Shown: positions 47,844 through 60,100 of the stretch, in pieces
Layout of the letters: each line of letters opens with the position of its first letter
Numbering within the stretch: the stretch's first letter is position 1
Origin: Corbicula japonica
Lineage: Eukaryota; Mollusca; Bivalvia; Venerida; Cyrenidae
Direction of reading: 5' to 3'
Length of the DNA stretch: 64,000 bases
NCBI GenBank assembly: GCA_038501625.1
Contig: JAZAYU010000005.1
Span: 9,821,484-9,885,483 of the forward strand
The notes under the pieces: model-generated
The model's database searches: none
Told to the model about the DNA's origin: nothing
What the model saw: the letters and a program-made list of their open reading frames with translations, nothing else
Program-made: the position numbers and the translations under genes

Positions 47844-49689
47844 ATGGGAATAGAAGGAGATTTGAAAGTCTTTTCATTGTATTTTGATGAATGACTGATC
47901 CATACATTTGACTGACATACTGATTTTATAAGAATGTATTGTAATATTTCATGCTTGTTTTTTTAAACTTTATTGGACTTAAAGGTAATGTTGTTTAAAG
48001 AGATTTGGTTTTAAAAAGACTGTTAAAATTTAAGTTTTTGAACTCTGTAAAATTCAGTGTAAAGTATACTGTTGTATCATTTAATTTCGCGCTAACTTTT
48101 TTTTATTTTGAAAAAAAAATGCGTTCATTAAAAATTACATTACAAGTACGAATCAGTAATGTACGCAAACACAGTACAAAATATTTGAGTGTGAATCGGC
48201 TATTCATAGTCAGCTAGACGCTTATTTATCTTTGCCGTACACAAGCGTCACTAGAAACAGTGAGAATGATTAATAAAAAATAAAACCCGCCCACCCGCCC
48301 CATTTTTTTCCAAAATCGGATGAGAATCTAGGAATTAATTTTCTATTGCATAAACAATTTATTACATGATGTAATTTTGCTTGTTTAAATGTGCATTTAT
48401 CCTAGCACGAAATTTAAACCTGTGTGAAATATAATGATACTGCACTACTCAAAAATTCTAAGTGCACACTAAATAAATATGATTTTCAGATTTTTAGATA
48501 TTCAAAATTTAAAGTAGTGCACTTGGAATCTTTGACAAGTGTACAGTAATTTGCTAAGATTAGTGCATTTCATTGTCAGCACCACAAAAAAGTATTACCT
48601 GCTATTGAAAGGCACATTCTCCTTGAGAAGGACTCATATGTTTGTCTGTTAAAATGGAACTGAATACATGTACCAATTTTTGCACAAAAAAATTTAAGTT
48701 TTTTAGCTCAACTATTTGAAGAATTTCTCCAGCCTTTCTACTCAAACTCCTACCTAAAAGAAAGGTTTTCTTTTACTTTTTTATTTCTTAGTGGAAAATG
48801 TTTAGACGTTTAGTGCTCTTTTTGTAACAAACTCTTGAAATTGCTTGCTAGTTGAAACATGATTCCATTCAAACTGCATTTAATTAATGTAATAATTGAA
48901 TCATTTAACTATACATGTAAATGGGGATTTAAAAAAATAAAACAGTGCAGAACATGATCAGACTGCATAAATTGCATAACATTAACAACAGCAGCTTGTC
49001 ACAAATGTAGTTGTGCTAAGTGCATAAAGGGTTAATGTATTCCAGCACATCTGCTAAAAGTGCTTGAGTAGTTTGCACCATTCATTGGGCTGCTTGTATT
49101 CAGATATGGGTCAGACAATCCAGGGAAATAACAGAGATGCTCGGAATAAATATTGGTAGGAAAATCACTGGATATTGATCCCCCTTGGAACCTACAGTTC
49201 CAATAAAATATAAAGTTATTTTCCAGAACATTACAATTGGCATTGTACCAGTATTGTAAATATAAATAGACCTTATTGTAATTACTGTTCCAAGATTTTA
49301 GAAGTTCCATCATAACGATTGGTTTTATTGATTTATTTATTTGCACACTGATTTAATTATTCAAGAACCTGTATGTTAAAATATTTACAATAAGGCCAGT
49401 ATAACAGTATGCATTGCTTTACTACAGCAGATGTGAGAAAAAGGGCCTGGTAGGTTAAGCTAAAGATCTAACACAAGAAAATGGCAATTTAAAATTTGTA
49501 ATGCTAATTTTGTCCTCTATGCACTGATTTTTTTTTACCCATTATTCTGCTGTTCATTGGAGTTCATTAAATGGCATTGATCTAATGTTTTAAAGTGAAA
49601 GATAATGTTAATGTTAACTGCTTTGAAAAAAATCCAAACAAGTTCTTTTTAGAACAGACTTTCTATTTTGGTTATTACATTAATCAAGA

Positions 49690-49885
49690 TCTCTTGAAAC
49701 CTTTATTCCGTTGATACAGCTTGTGTTGAAGTTCTGTCTGAGTAGTAGTAGATCAAGCTGCACAGCTGTGCAGTCTGATCATAAAAGCTAACATGTAGAT
49801 CCAGATCAGACTACAATTTAAAAATGTGATGACTGAAAACCAGTCACACATAGGATATAAACTGTGTCCATGGATTAAAGAGTTA
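49690..49885. repeat. Family A palindrome, strongly diverged
   Basis: GTAGATCAAGCTGCACAGCT and TGTAGATCCAGATCAGACTA remain, with a GTCCATGGATTAAAGAGTTA border. Confidence 0.5.
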
Positions 49886-50530
49886 CTTAATCTTGAACCT
49901 ATAAAGGAGAGTGTTTGATCAGATATGTCAGTACAGATGCTGCCACAAAATAAAGGTTTGTTCTGCACATGACCATTTTAACCTTTCCTCCATAGACAGT
50001 ATGCAGTAAAATTCACTCTCAACAGATCCTAAAATGTACTGATTAGTGCAATATTTCAGCCGAATTCTCTGTTTCAGCCATTTATAAGCATTCTTTAGTG
50101 GAATTATTAATATTAGCAACAACTGTGGCACCCTGAATAGGCAGCTTTAACCAGCTTTAATAGTATATGGCACCTATCTACACTTAAGATGACTTGCATC
50201 TCTTAGTACACATTTTAACTGGAATGACATTTGCAAATCTTTGTGCCAACTGGTGCAGACAGAAAAAGTATCACATCTCCTACAACGTTATGCATTGTCA
50301 TCCTCACAGGAGTAGGTCCCTGTTTTTTGCCTATGAGTGTTTAATGGATATGGGCTGTTTTAAAAAAAATGGCTGGTTTGGGTTTTCCTGTTATAAAAAT
50401 GTACAACAAACAGTTACTTTCATTTTCCTACTTTGCAGAGGTGTCTCATCATGCCCTTTAAAGATTTATGAAGTTTCATCAAAATAGCACCATCCATTAA
50501 AAAAATATTCTAAAAAAATGGGCAAAAAAT

Positions 50531-51006
50531 GTCAGGAGTGTGACAAAAAAGTGTGACACTTTTCAAAATCACATTGGTTCAGACCATTATTTTACAAAAG
50601 CTTGAGTAAAGACAAGTTTTAGTGTTGTTTTAGTAAAATGTGCATTTATTAGGCATCAAATAATGATAAAATTAAGCATATTATACTTAAAATAATCAAA
50701 ATTTATGCTATTAAGTCAAGCGTGGTAGATTAGAAAATACCTCAAGAAAATCAATACATCTTTGCTTTATAAATTCATAGGACTTTAAAGATTAATAGTA
50801 CATAAGAAATGTTTTATTAAATTTGTCAGGAGTGTGACATTATGCACATATTGCAATATTCTGTCAACATATCCTTTACATGAAAACAAGAGCATGTTTT
50901 TTCCTAGAAGTCTATGTCATGTTTTGTTAAATTGTGACAAACAGGAATGGCCTTAGTGAAACATTTTTGAGTACACTGCACTTATGTGGTTGTCAGGAGT
51001 GTGACA
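50531..51006. repeat. Three copies of GTCAGGAGTGTGACA
   Basis: The exact 15-mer occurs at 50531-50545, 50825-50839 and 50992-51006, all on the plus strand, in otherwise unlike AT-rich DNA. It may be the residue of an old tandem array. Confidence 0.7.
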
Positions 51007-51716
51007 CACTTTCTTAACAGTATGAATTTTTTATCTTTATGCGATACCACAAGTTCTAAAGCACTTATATTTGATGCTTCAACATGTATGTTAACAGAAA
51101 TACACATTTAAATAATTAGAAACAGTAATACTTGTATTTTAAGCATATAAATTAAAATTCTTTGATTTATTTAATATTGGTCAATAAAGCTCCATAAAAT
51201 TTTTATTATGCCACATATGAGTATAACTTGATTGATTTTGATCACTGTAAAGACTGTACAAACATATGGACCAACTAGTTTGGACTTTTTATGAACTTAA
51301 ATTCTTTACATTTTTTTCACTTCACTTGCCATTTTTTAAATGACAATATCTTAGCAAGCAGTTGACCGGTTTAAAAAATCTTTTCAGTTCTGTACTCAGT
51401 TTCAATAACCAAAAAATACAGAATAACAAGTTTGGAATTTTATGAACTTTAATTGTTCAATATTTTTTCACTTTTCCAGCCATTTTTTTTTTAAACAGCC
51501 CATATTGGAGTACTAATTTACACAAGCATTATATTTTACTTGGGATAGTGTTGACAGATGTGGATGTATGACTACGATTTGAGTGTAATGTCAACAAAAG
51601 TAGTATTTTATTTAGATAAACAAATAATTTGTCAAACAGGATCATACTTTAACACAAGTCTGTTGTCTAAAAACAGAATTAGAACAAAATTGGAGCAAAT
51701 CTGAACAGTGGTTTAA

Positions 51717-51958
51717 CTCTTTCCTCCGTATATATACCTTTATGGCATGGGTGAACAGTGTAGATCCAGATCACCTGGCACATCTTTGTACTGTCTGATC
51801 ATGATCTACATTTTCTGCTTGTTGGTCAGAAAAAACCTTATGAACATTACAGCTAACTCACTAGTGAGATTTTGCTCTGAAGGCACAGATGTGCCAGCCC
51901 ATCTGTATCTAACTGTCCACTAATGTTATAAAAGTCTTATCTATTAAGTAAAAGGTTA
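51717..51958. repeat. Family A palindrome
   Basis: CTCTTTCCTCCGTATATATA start, AGTGTAGATCCAGATCACCT left arm; diverged right arm with GCCCATCTGTATCTAACTG. Confidence 0.7.
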
Positions 51959-52961
51959 ATCTAAAGTTTTGACCTTTTGTCTAGACATCATTAGTGTAGA
52001 ATGTTAGAACATGCCAGATCAAATGTGTACACTCACTGTATTGGTTGTGAAAGCTTGAAATAGATGTATGCATGACTTAGCAATTCAGGCTGTAATTATT
52101 TTCTGTTTGTTTTTAATTAACCCTGCCTTTTGAAATTAATTTAATATTATATACCTTTATATATGTATATAACTGCATCAAATATAAATGTTTAATAAAA
52201 GCTATTGACTTGAGAAGAAATTTAAATAAGTTTGAACTTACCATTGACCATGTCATGGCCAACGCTAAGTTTCATTAATGTTCTAAATTTAGAACTAAGT
52301 ATTGACAGAAGTTAAGAGGGCAAAAGTTAGGACAGCCTGGAATGTAGTACTATATAATGTCATTCATTCATTGAGTGTCCCTGGGTATTATATAAGAGTT
52401 TTAAATGCTCTCATTTGAGACATTTCTTATTAAAAAATCATAGTCTAAGAATAGTTAAACATTATTGTGTTTGTTAAAAAAAATCAGAATAATTAAAGAT
52501 TATTGTGTTTGTTTAAAAATCTGAACTTTATGCAATTACGTATTTAAAACTTTGTTATTACCAAATATTTAATATCAATTGTGAAAAAAAGGTGATTATT
52601 TTGGATTATTAACCTTAAAGGTATGCACTTGTTTAATGTTTTATTTACACATGTTAAAAAATCTGGTTTATCATATTTTTTATGTTTAATGTTTGAATAA
52701 GGGGAAGTGGCAAAAAGTCTATTTTAAGTGATATTATTTTATTTTATAAACATTTATATTATTTATTTTATCAAATTTATTAAATGGAGCAAACTGTTTA
52801 ATTGTATACAGGTTACAATATTAATGGGGTAATTTGAAACCTGGTATGTTTCATAATTTGGTTTGGTCTTAAAGTGCATATAAGTAATAAAAACTGCTTG
52901 CCACGAAAAACAAAATGTAAAGCAGTATAAAAAATGAAAAATATCAGATATATTATCCCTT

Positions 52962-53180
52962 TACTGCAGGATACAATTCATATTTCATATGCAGATAGCG
53001 TAGATTAAGATTAGTTTGCACATGAGACTCACTGATCAGGATCTACATTAGGCATTTTCATATTCATCAGATGTTTATGACCAAGAGGTGAAAAGTACAG
53101 ATCCAGACTGTACAATTGTGCTGGCTTTACTTAATCTACACTGATCAGATTTGATGTAGGCCATACTATGGAATAAAAAG
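52962..53180. repeat. Family A palindrome, diverged
   Basis: ACTGATCAGGATCTACATTA and ACAGATCCAGACTGTACAAT flank a loop CATCAGATGTTTATGACC. Confidence 0.55.
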
Positions 53181-53762
53181 ATGTATCCTGCTCATCCATT
53201 GCAGTCTGTATGGATCTGCAATGTTCGCTTCTTTAATTGTTGATCAACACCGTATAACCTTATAAAACTGCATATAGTTAACTGCTATTTCTTATAACTG
53301 TACTGACATTTAACGGTATGCTGATTCAACAAAAAGCTATAGGCTGTTGATTAGTTAATCACCTTATAGAATACATCAACTGTTTTTTATTATATTTTTG
53401 TAAACTTTGGTATTTTGTTCAACATCAAGTGCTGATTAGCTTGATACATTTTATGTGCATTCTTGTTGAATTATGGCCTTTGAAAGATTGGCATTAAAGC
53501 AGTGGTTAGTACTTTGGTGAAGATATTTATGTGTTCAAGACATTCCACTAATTTAAGAAAGAGATGGGGGAGGCCCATTTCATGGTTTCAGTTTGAATAA
53601 TTTTAAATTCTAGAAGTCCAGGGTTTAAATTGCAGGAACAAAATAAAGAAAACTGATAAATCAAGGGTTGCATGCAAAACTGTTGTAACTTGTTCTTTAT
53701 TGCAATGCATTTATGACAGTTTGTATTCAACCCTAAATATATAACATTTTTTGTTTGTTACA

Positions 53763-53828
53763 ATTTGATCTGGATCTACAGTGGTTGCACATGTGAGTAT
53801 ACAAATCATGGAGGAAATGAAAGTTAAA
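53763..53828. repeat. Family A right-end fragment
   Basis: TTTGATCTGGATCTACAGTG then TCATGGAGGAAATGAAAGTT, just upstream of the OSGIN leader. Confidence 0.6.
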
Positions 53829-53929
53829 TATGATGTTTGTCATCCTTGATTTTCAGTGTGCCTAAGTGTTTTTCAACTTTTAGCTCAGGCCAGTACTATA
53901 ATGTGAGTTTTCCTTCTTTCTCATTTCAG

Positions 53930-54184
53930 ATTGTAGAGGTGGGACATAAGCAAGAATGAGAAAACGGATTGTCTACAGTGGGGGTACGTGAATACCCCAA
54001 CAAGAGAACCAAGAAGGTGCCAGATAGCTCACCTTGCTGGAAACTGTTTCTTCCATTGACTGATGCTGTGAAAGAGTTGCTGCCCGTGAGATAGAATTTA
54101 TAGTTTGGAAGATTTTTGAAAACTTTGGACTGAAAACTTTGGAAAACTGTGATCTTATAAAAAAAGTGACAGAGACCAATCAAA
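53930..54184 (+). other. Probable 5' leader (untranslated exon part) of the OSGIN-like gene
   Basis: A good acceptor (tttctcatttcag) ends at 53929 and is followed without interruption by sequence running into the OSGIN start codon at 54185. This suggests a spliced 5' leader with an untranslated first exon further upstream. An exon-like segment ending in a strong donor ATCTGG|gtaagc at 45620 is one possible first exon, but nothing proves the join. Confidence 0.5.
53956..53991 (+). promoter_or_regulatory. Upstream ORF in the OSGIN leader
   Basis: ATG AGA AAA opens an 11-codon reading frame (MRKRIVYSGGT) that stops at 53991. A second, two-codon ORF (ATG CTG TGA) is at 54063-54071. Both lie between the inferred leader acceptor and the main start. 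In stress-response genes such uORFs often lower basal translation; here that is inference. Confidence 0.4.
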
Positions 54185-57100
54185 ATGCCATCATTTTGCA
54201 GTAAAAATCGTCAATGTACAGATGTTGTGATTATAGGTAAGATTTATTCCGGAGCATTAATTTACTAAATATAAGAAGAAATACATTTGTGCAAGGGTTA
54301 TATTTCAAAATAATCACCCAGAAGAACTTCACGAACAGGGCACCAAGCCTAAGGGTTGAGCCTTTTTAACTAAAATAGGGAAGAGGCATAGGCCTTGTGA
54401 AATCTGAAACATAATATTAGCCAAAATTTGAAAAAAGCCATGTTAGGAAAATTACATGCAAAATAATTTATTTCAGTACCGTATATTGCTGATATTGTGT
54501 CAAAGATCATAAAACTAAATATGGAGACCAGACTCAAATCTCAAGGATCTGATTGGCTGAAATGGGGTCTGGTTGCCATTTCACCCAATCATATGCATGA
54601 GATTCGAAACTAGTCTTCAAACTTAGTTTTATGATATTTGGCCCTGGGAAGAAATTCCATTTCTGCAAACTTCAGTGAACAGTGTAGATCCAGATCAGCC
54701 TGCACATCCTTGCTGTCTGATCAGAATCTACACTGTTCACTCTTGAATTCATTTTGATATTTCTGACAAAGAAGTGAGCAGTGCAGATCTAGACAGCCAA
54801 CACATCTGTTTAAACCTGCATACGTGTATCATCACCTTAGTGCAAGAACGGTGTAAGTACCATTGAAATATGAAGGAGATATACGCTACTGCACGAAGGT
54901 GACGATATGTGGATCAAAGGGTTTAGGAACATTAAACATTCCTACAACAGCAGTGTAATTATTTCATTGCAACATTTGTGCAAATGACAGAGATTAAGCT
55001 TTTGAACAGTTACACTGTTAATCACCATCTTTCTCAATATCTACACTCAGATGCTTTAGAAATGGTGGAAAAATAGAAAAGAAAACTACTTTCTCCCTGA
55101 CAGTTTTAAAGACATTTGGCAACATTAAACCTCCAACTCTGAATTTAATTGCAAAATATTAGCAGTATCAAGAGACTTTGCTTTCCAACAGCTAAGGTAA
55201 TTTCACAATCTTGTTCATTGAAAGTAAATGATTGGAAATTTTCTGCTCCGCAGTGTTATTTCACACTTAGCAATGAATCTTCGGGAAGCTAGTTAATGTC
55301 TCTCAATTGGTTTATTTAAAGTACCAGTAATTTTATTTCTTTTGAGTTTTATTTGTTTTAGAAATCAAGAGGAGATATCATATTTTGAGTTAAAGCAATT
55401 AGCCTGTATTTAATTAATTTCAGGGGTTCCATTTGCCCTGGGAGATGACCCTTTGACTCTTGGAATTTCCAAAATTTCTCATTTTGACCCCTGTAATTTT
55501 AGCTGAAGGGTCATTTTTGCCTTAAAATTGTGGGTATTTTGGCTATAAATTGGCAGCATACCCTAAAAATGTTAAATATGACCTTTGAGATTTGGTAGCT
55601 GGTAAAACCCCTGAATTTATATAAAATATTTTATGCTTAATTGTGGTTGCATTCCAAATCCATCCATCTCTCCTATGGATACAAGAAAAATGCAAAATAT
55701 TTAAAATATTTTAACCATGCTTTAACCATGTTTTTGTTATTCAATATAGCTTATATTGTTAGGAAAATCAATGCCGTTTACAGTGTTCCAGTTCGTGAAC
55801 ATATACCTTTATTAATTGGAGTACCCGTACTGATTTTTCCACCCACAAACTTTTCTGTATGGAAAGAAAAAAATATGTCCCAGATATGTCAATATTATAA
55901 AAGATTTTAAATGGAACAAGATTAAAGCTAATAATTCGGACATTGAAAAAAAGTTATTGTTCATAAAAGTGTGGGATCACTAATCTGGTGAACTATATAT
56001 CGCTTGAAGGTCGAAGGTCCCAGTTTTTGGCATTGTGTAAACAATAGCATGAAACCTGAGGAAACAGGCTAAAATGAATGGCTGTGAATTGTTCAATGGT
56101 ATGAAAAGAAGTTTCAGTATTAATCAAAATTCATATGTAATATGATTCATATTGGAAAGTCGGTCACGTTAGTTCTTCTTTGCCTTTATATGGTAATGTA
56201 AGTTCTCCATTTTAATGTCGGTTTTCGAAAACCGTTGTCAGAGGCTAAAGGGGCAAAGCTTGAAGATATTAAGAATTTATGATAAATTAGAAAAATTTAA
56301 AGTTTTAAATACATGAATACATGTTTAAATGAATTTTAGGTATCAGATCTGTGCCCCTTCCCTCTCCCCCTTGTAATATTTATTTCTTATTATTGCCAAT
56401 TTATAATTAATTTTTGTATAAGAAATGTACAGTTCAACTTTGCTGAGGACCACCTGTAAACAAAGACCTTCTTTGAATGAAGACCACATTTAATTTGTTC
56501 ACTGACTGATTAAAAAATTATCCTGTTATCAAAAACTACCTTCTTTCAAAGACCACTATTGGGTTTTCTCTAGAGTTGTCGTTGAAGACAGGTTTGACTG
56601 TACATTATAATTATATTTTTGTCACTAGGTAATGGACCCTCTGGAATCTGTTTATCCTATCTTCTGTCCGGGTACCGCCCTTACTACAATGGGAAACCAC
56701 ACTCCAACCCAATACTTGCTGCCAAATTAGAGAAACTGGGACCCTCAGAATCTATTGTGGAACAGGTATGTACATATGGCTCTAAATTGAATCTGAACAG
56801 TTTAGATTTAAACTTTCCAGCAGAAACAGTGGTTTTACAAGCATTCAAATAACTACAGCCATGGAAGTTTTAAGTCATGTTGAATAGCCAAACACTTACT
56901 TGTATAACATTAATTAATCATAATAAATGCTATTGCTTGTGTGCTGACCATTATTGAAGGTCTTAACAGGGTCAAATCAATAGCATTTTCAACCCTTAAC
57001 ACTATGGATACAGCTTGTATCCAATGTGTGATCAGTAAAGATCCAAACCAGTTTTTACATCTGTGCAAGATCTACACTGTTTGCTTTTAGATTTATTCTA

Positions 57101-60100
57101 TTTTCTATGAGAATGAAGCAAACTGTAGATCCAGATCAGACAGCAGATTTGTGCAGACTGTTAAAAAAACCCACATGGTTCACACGGTTTATGAGCTGTA
57201 TATCATTCCCACAGTGCCAAGGGTTAAAGGTCTTACTGCTTTATCAAGAACTTTTGTTTATTTAACTCTATCCTCCTTATATATGCCTTTTATTGCATGA
57301 GCAAACGGTGTAGATCCAGATCAGCAGACAAAACTATGTGCTCTGATTTGGATCTGCAATGTTCACATCTTGGTCAGAAATAACCCAGTCAAAAAGTGAA
57401 CAGTGTAGATCCAATTCAGCCGGCAAATTTATGCCGTCTGATTTGGATCTGCAATATTCACATCTTGGGTCAGAAAACACCCAATGAATCTAATAGTGAA
57501 CAGTGCAGATCCTGATCAGAAGGCATTGATGTGCTGGCTGCTCTGGGTCTACACTGTTTGCCCATGCCATATAGGCATATAATTATATGGAGGAAAGGAT
57601 TAATGTTATTTTATATTTTAAAAAGCCATCATAAGTTATTTTAGTTCTAAGATTTAATTTAACAAAAAATGTTTTGGTTAACTCTAAAGTAACTATAGAA
57701 ATGCCCTAGTTTTGTAATCAAGGACAAATTTAAAGTGAAAATTCAGTACTGTTTCTGACTGGAAAAAGACACCTTAATCTATAATAATTCTTTTTCACAT
57801 TTGGACAAACTGATAATTAAGAACTCTTTTAAGCTTAACCCATTTTTATCTCCAACAGAAGTGAAAATTCAGTACTGTTTTGGCTAAAAATGGCAATAAG
57901 CCAAAGTAAACCATTCAGGACATTATGAACTCGACATTATGAAGTTATATAGGATTGGTGATATTACATGGGAAACCTATAGTTGGCGTAATTACATGGG
58001 AAACCTGTAGATGGCATAACAATTTAATTTGAGGTTTCGGGTCAGTGCAAGTTAAGGGCTTATGTCAAGGATTTTGATCCTGGTAATAAACAGTTTGATC
58101 AACTACCTGAGTAACTATGGCTAAAGAACGAAAGCAGATTAGTAAAACTGAAGTGCACTTTCTGTTATACATGTGACTTTAACCCTTTCCTGTATAGATA
58201 AACCTTTATTGCTAGGGCAAACAGTTTAGATCCAGATCAGCTGGCACATCCGTGTCATCTGATCAGGATCTAAAGTGTTCACTTTTTGATTCATTGGGTT
58301 ATTTTTTACCAAAATGTGACCAGTGCAGGTCCTGATCAGACGGCACAAATAACATGTGCCGGCTGATCTGGATCTACACTGGTCGCACATGCGTAAAAAT
58401 GCGTATATATCAAGGAAAGGGTTAATGGCACAGGCTTCTAGTGTAGATCCATATCAGCACATCACTTACCATCATTCTGATCAAGATCAACACTGTATGA
58501 TTAATTAGGTTATTTCTGGCTAAGATGCAAACAGTGTAGATCCTGACCCGATGGCACAGAAGTGCTGCCTGTTCTGGATCTACACTGGTCACACTCATGA
58601 TAAAACATGTATGTAAGGAGTAAAGGGTGAACAGAAAGAAATGTCAAAACACTACAGAGCTATTCCAAATACCGTCAATATTTTGACTATGCTGGATTAG
58701 TGGTCAGATCATGTTTTGTATTTGGAGATTTCTCTACTTCTATGAAGAGTGGACAATAGTAAAATAATCCAGGTTCATGCTTCAACAACAGTGACTATAG
58801 TTGTTGATCAAATTCATATTAACTTACTGGGTTTATTAGATACCAATATTTAGTTTTGCTTAATTGTCTCATCCCTTTATCATAAATACTAATAAAATTT
58901 CATCATCACAAATACATTTCAACCGAAAAAGTTGTTAAACAAGTGAGTCCTAGATATTGTTGTTGATATTTTAGAAGGTCCTGGATATGAAGTGAGTCAG
59001 AAAAGATTAAAATGTAAATGAGGCTGATTCAGAGGCAAACTTATGACACATTTGATCAATATGATGTTAGATTTACTATTGAAATATGTGTTCAAAGATA
59101 ATTAAATAGAAAATTCAAAATTAGATCTAAAATTAAGTAACAAACAAGATCATAGAACTGAGACCAGTCTTAAATCTCAAGAAGGACTGGTTTGGTCAAG
59201 GATGAGAACAAATAGAGAAATCAAAAACTTGAGTTTTGAGACTGCTCACCAATCTCAGTATTAACTTGAGATCTACATATATCTTTATTTTATATTTTGC
59301 CACTGCTAGCACAAATATTGACAAAAATATTAAATATGTAAGTTGTGCCAACAGACAGCGCTGTGCTGGCTTTACCAAAAAGGATATTTTACCATTATGT
59401 GGGATGTGTCTGCAGTCATGCTTTATTATACTTGATCACGTTTTTTTAAGTTTTGCATTTGTGATTTCTGATATTTTTACTGTTCCAAATGCCTTGGTAT
59501 GCCTTAGTATGCAAGGACATAGCTTCGCCTAGAATAGCCCATTGCCCAAGGTTATAAAACTGAGAATGGAAACCAGTCTCAAATCTCAAGCATCTGATTG
59601 GCTGAGACTGGTTTCCAATATAGCTTTATAACCTTCAGCCCATATCTGTAAGGGTTATATTATGTTCTAGAATATTCAGATTACAACCCACTTGACCCAG
59701 TTAACAGGTGGCAAACTGTGTCACTCCAGATAAGTTTGTTTATTTTTTTCTTAAAAGTTCATTTTTTAATGGGATTCAAATATTTGTTTAAGATATTTAA
59801 TTGACTGTCATCACGCCCCAGTTTTTTTAAAAATAAACATGAATAAATTAAAGTATTCTATTTTTGGCACTTTCGGTGACCTGAATTGTTTTGTCTATTT
59901 GTTATCTCTTGGGAAGTGATACATCTTACTACGCTCATGACAGACTGTACTAAAAATGCACCATCATTCATGTTACACATGGCATGGGCAAACCAGTTCA
60001 GTCGGGGATTTTTTTCAGAAGAATTGTGAGGTTAATATGAAATTAAAACAACAACATGATATCCTATTACTACATGCATGGCAAATATGATATTCGTGTA

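Larger units (their letters stand above)
44573..53929. other. Long gene-poor stretch upstream of OSGIN
   Basis: Apart from the repeats listed separately, no gene is supported. It may be intergenic or, in part, a long 5' intron of the OSGIN gene. A strong donor-like site (ATCTGG|gtaagc) is at 45620. A minus-strand frame of 103 codons at 45759-46070 looks hydrophilic but has no recognisable family or supporting splice sites. Confidence 0.4.
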
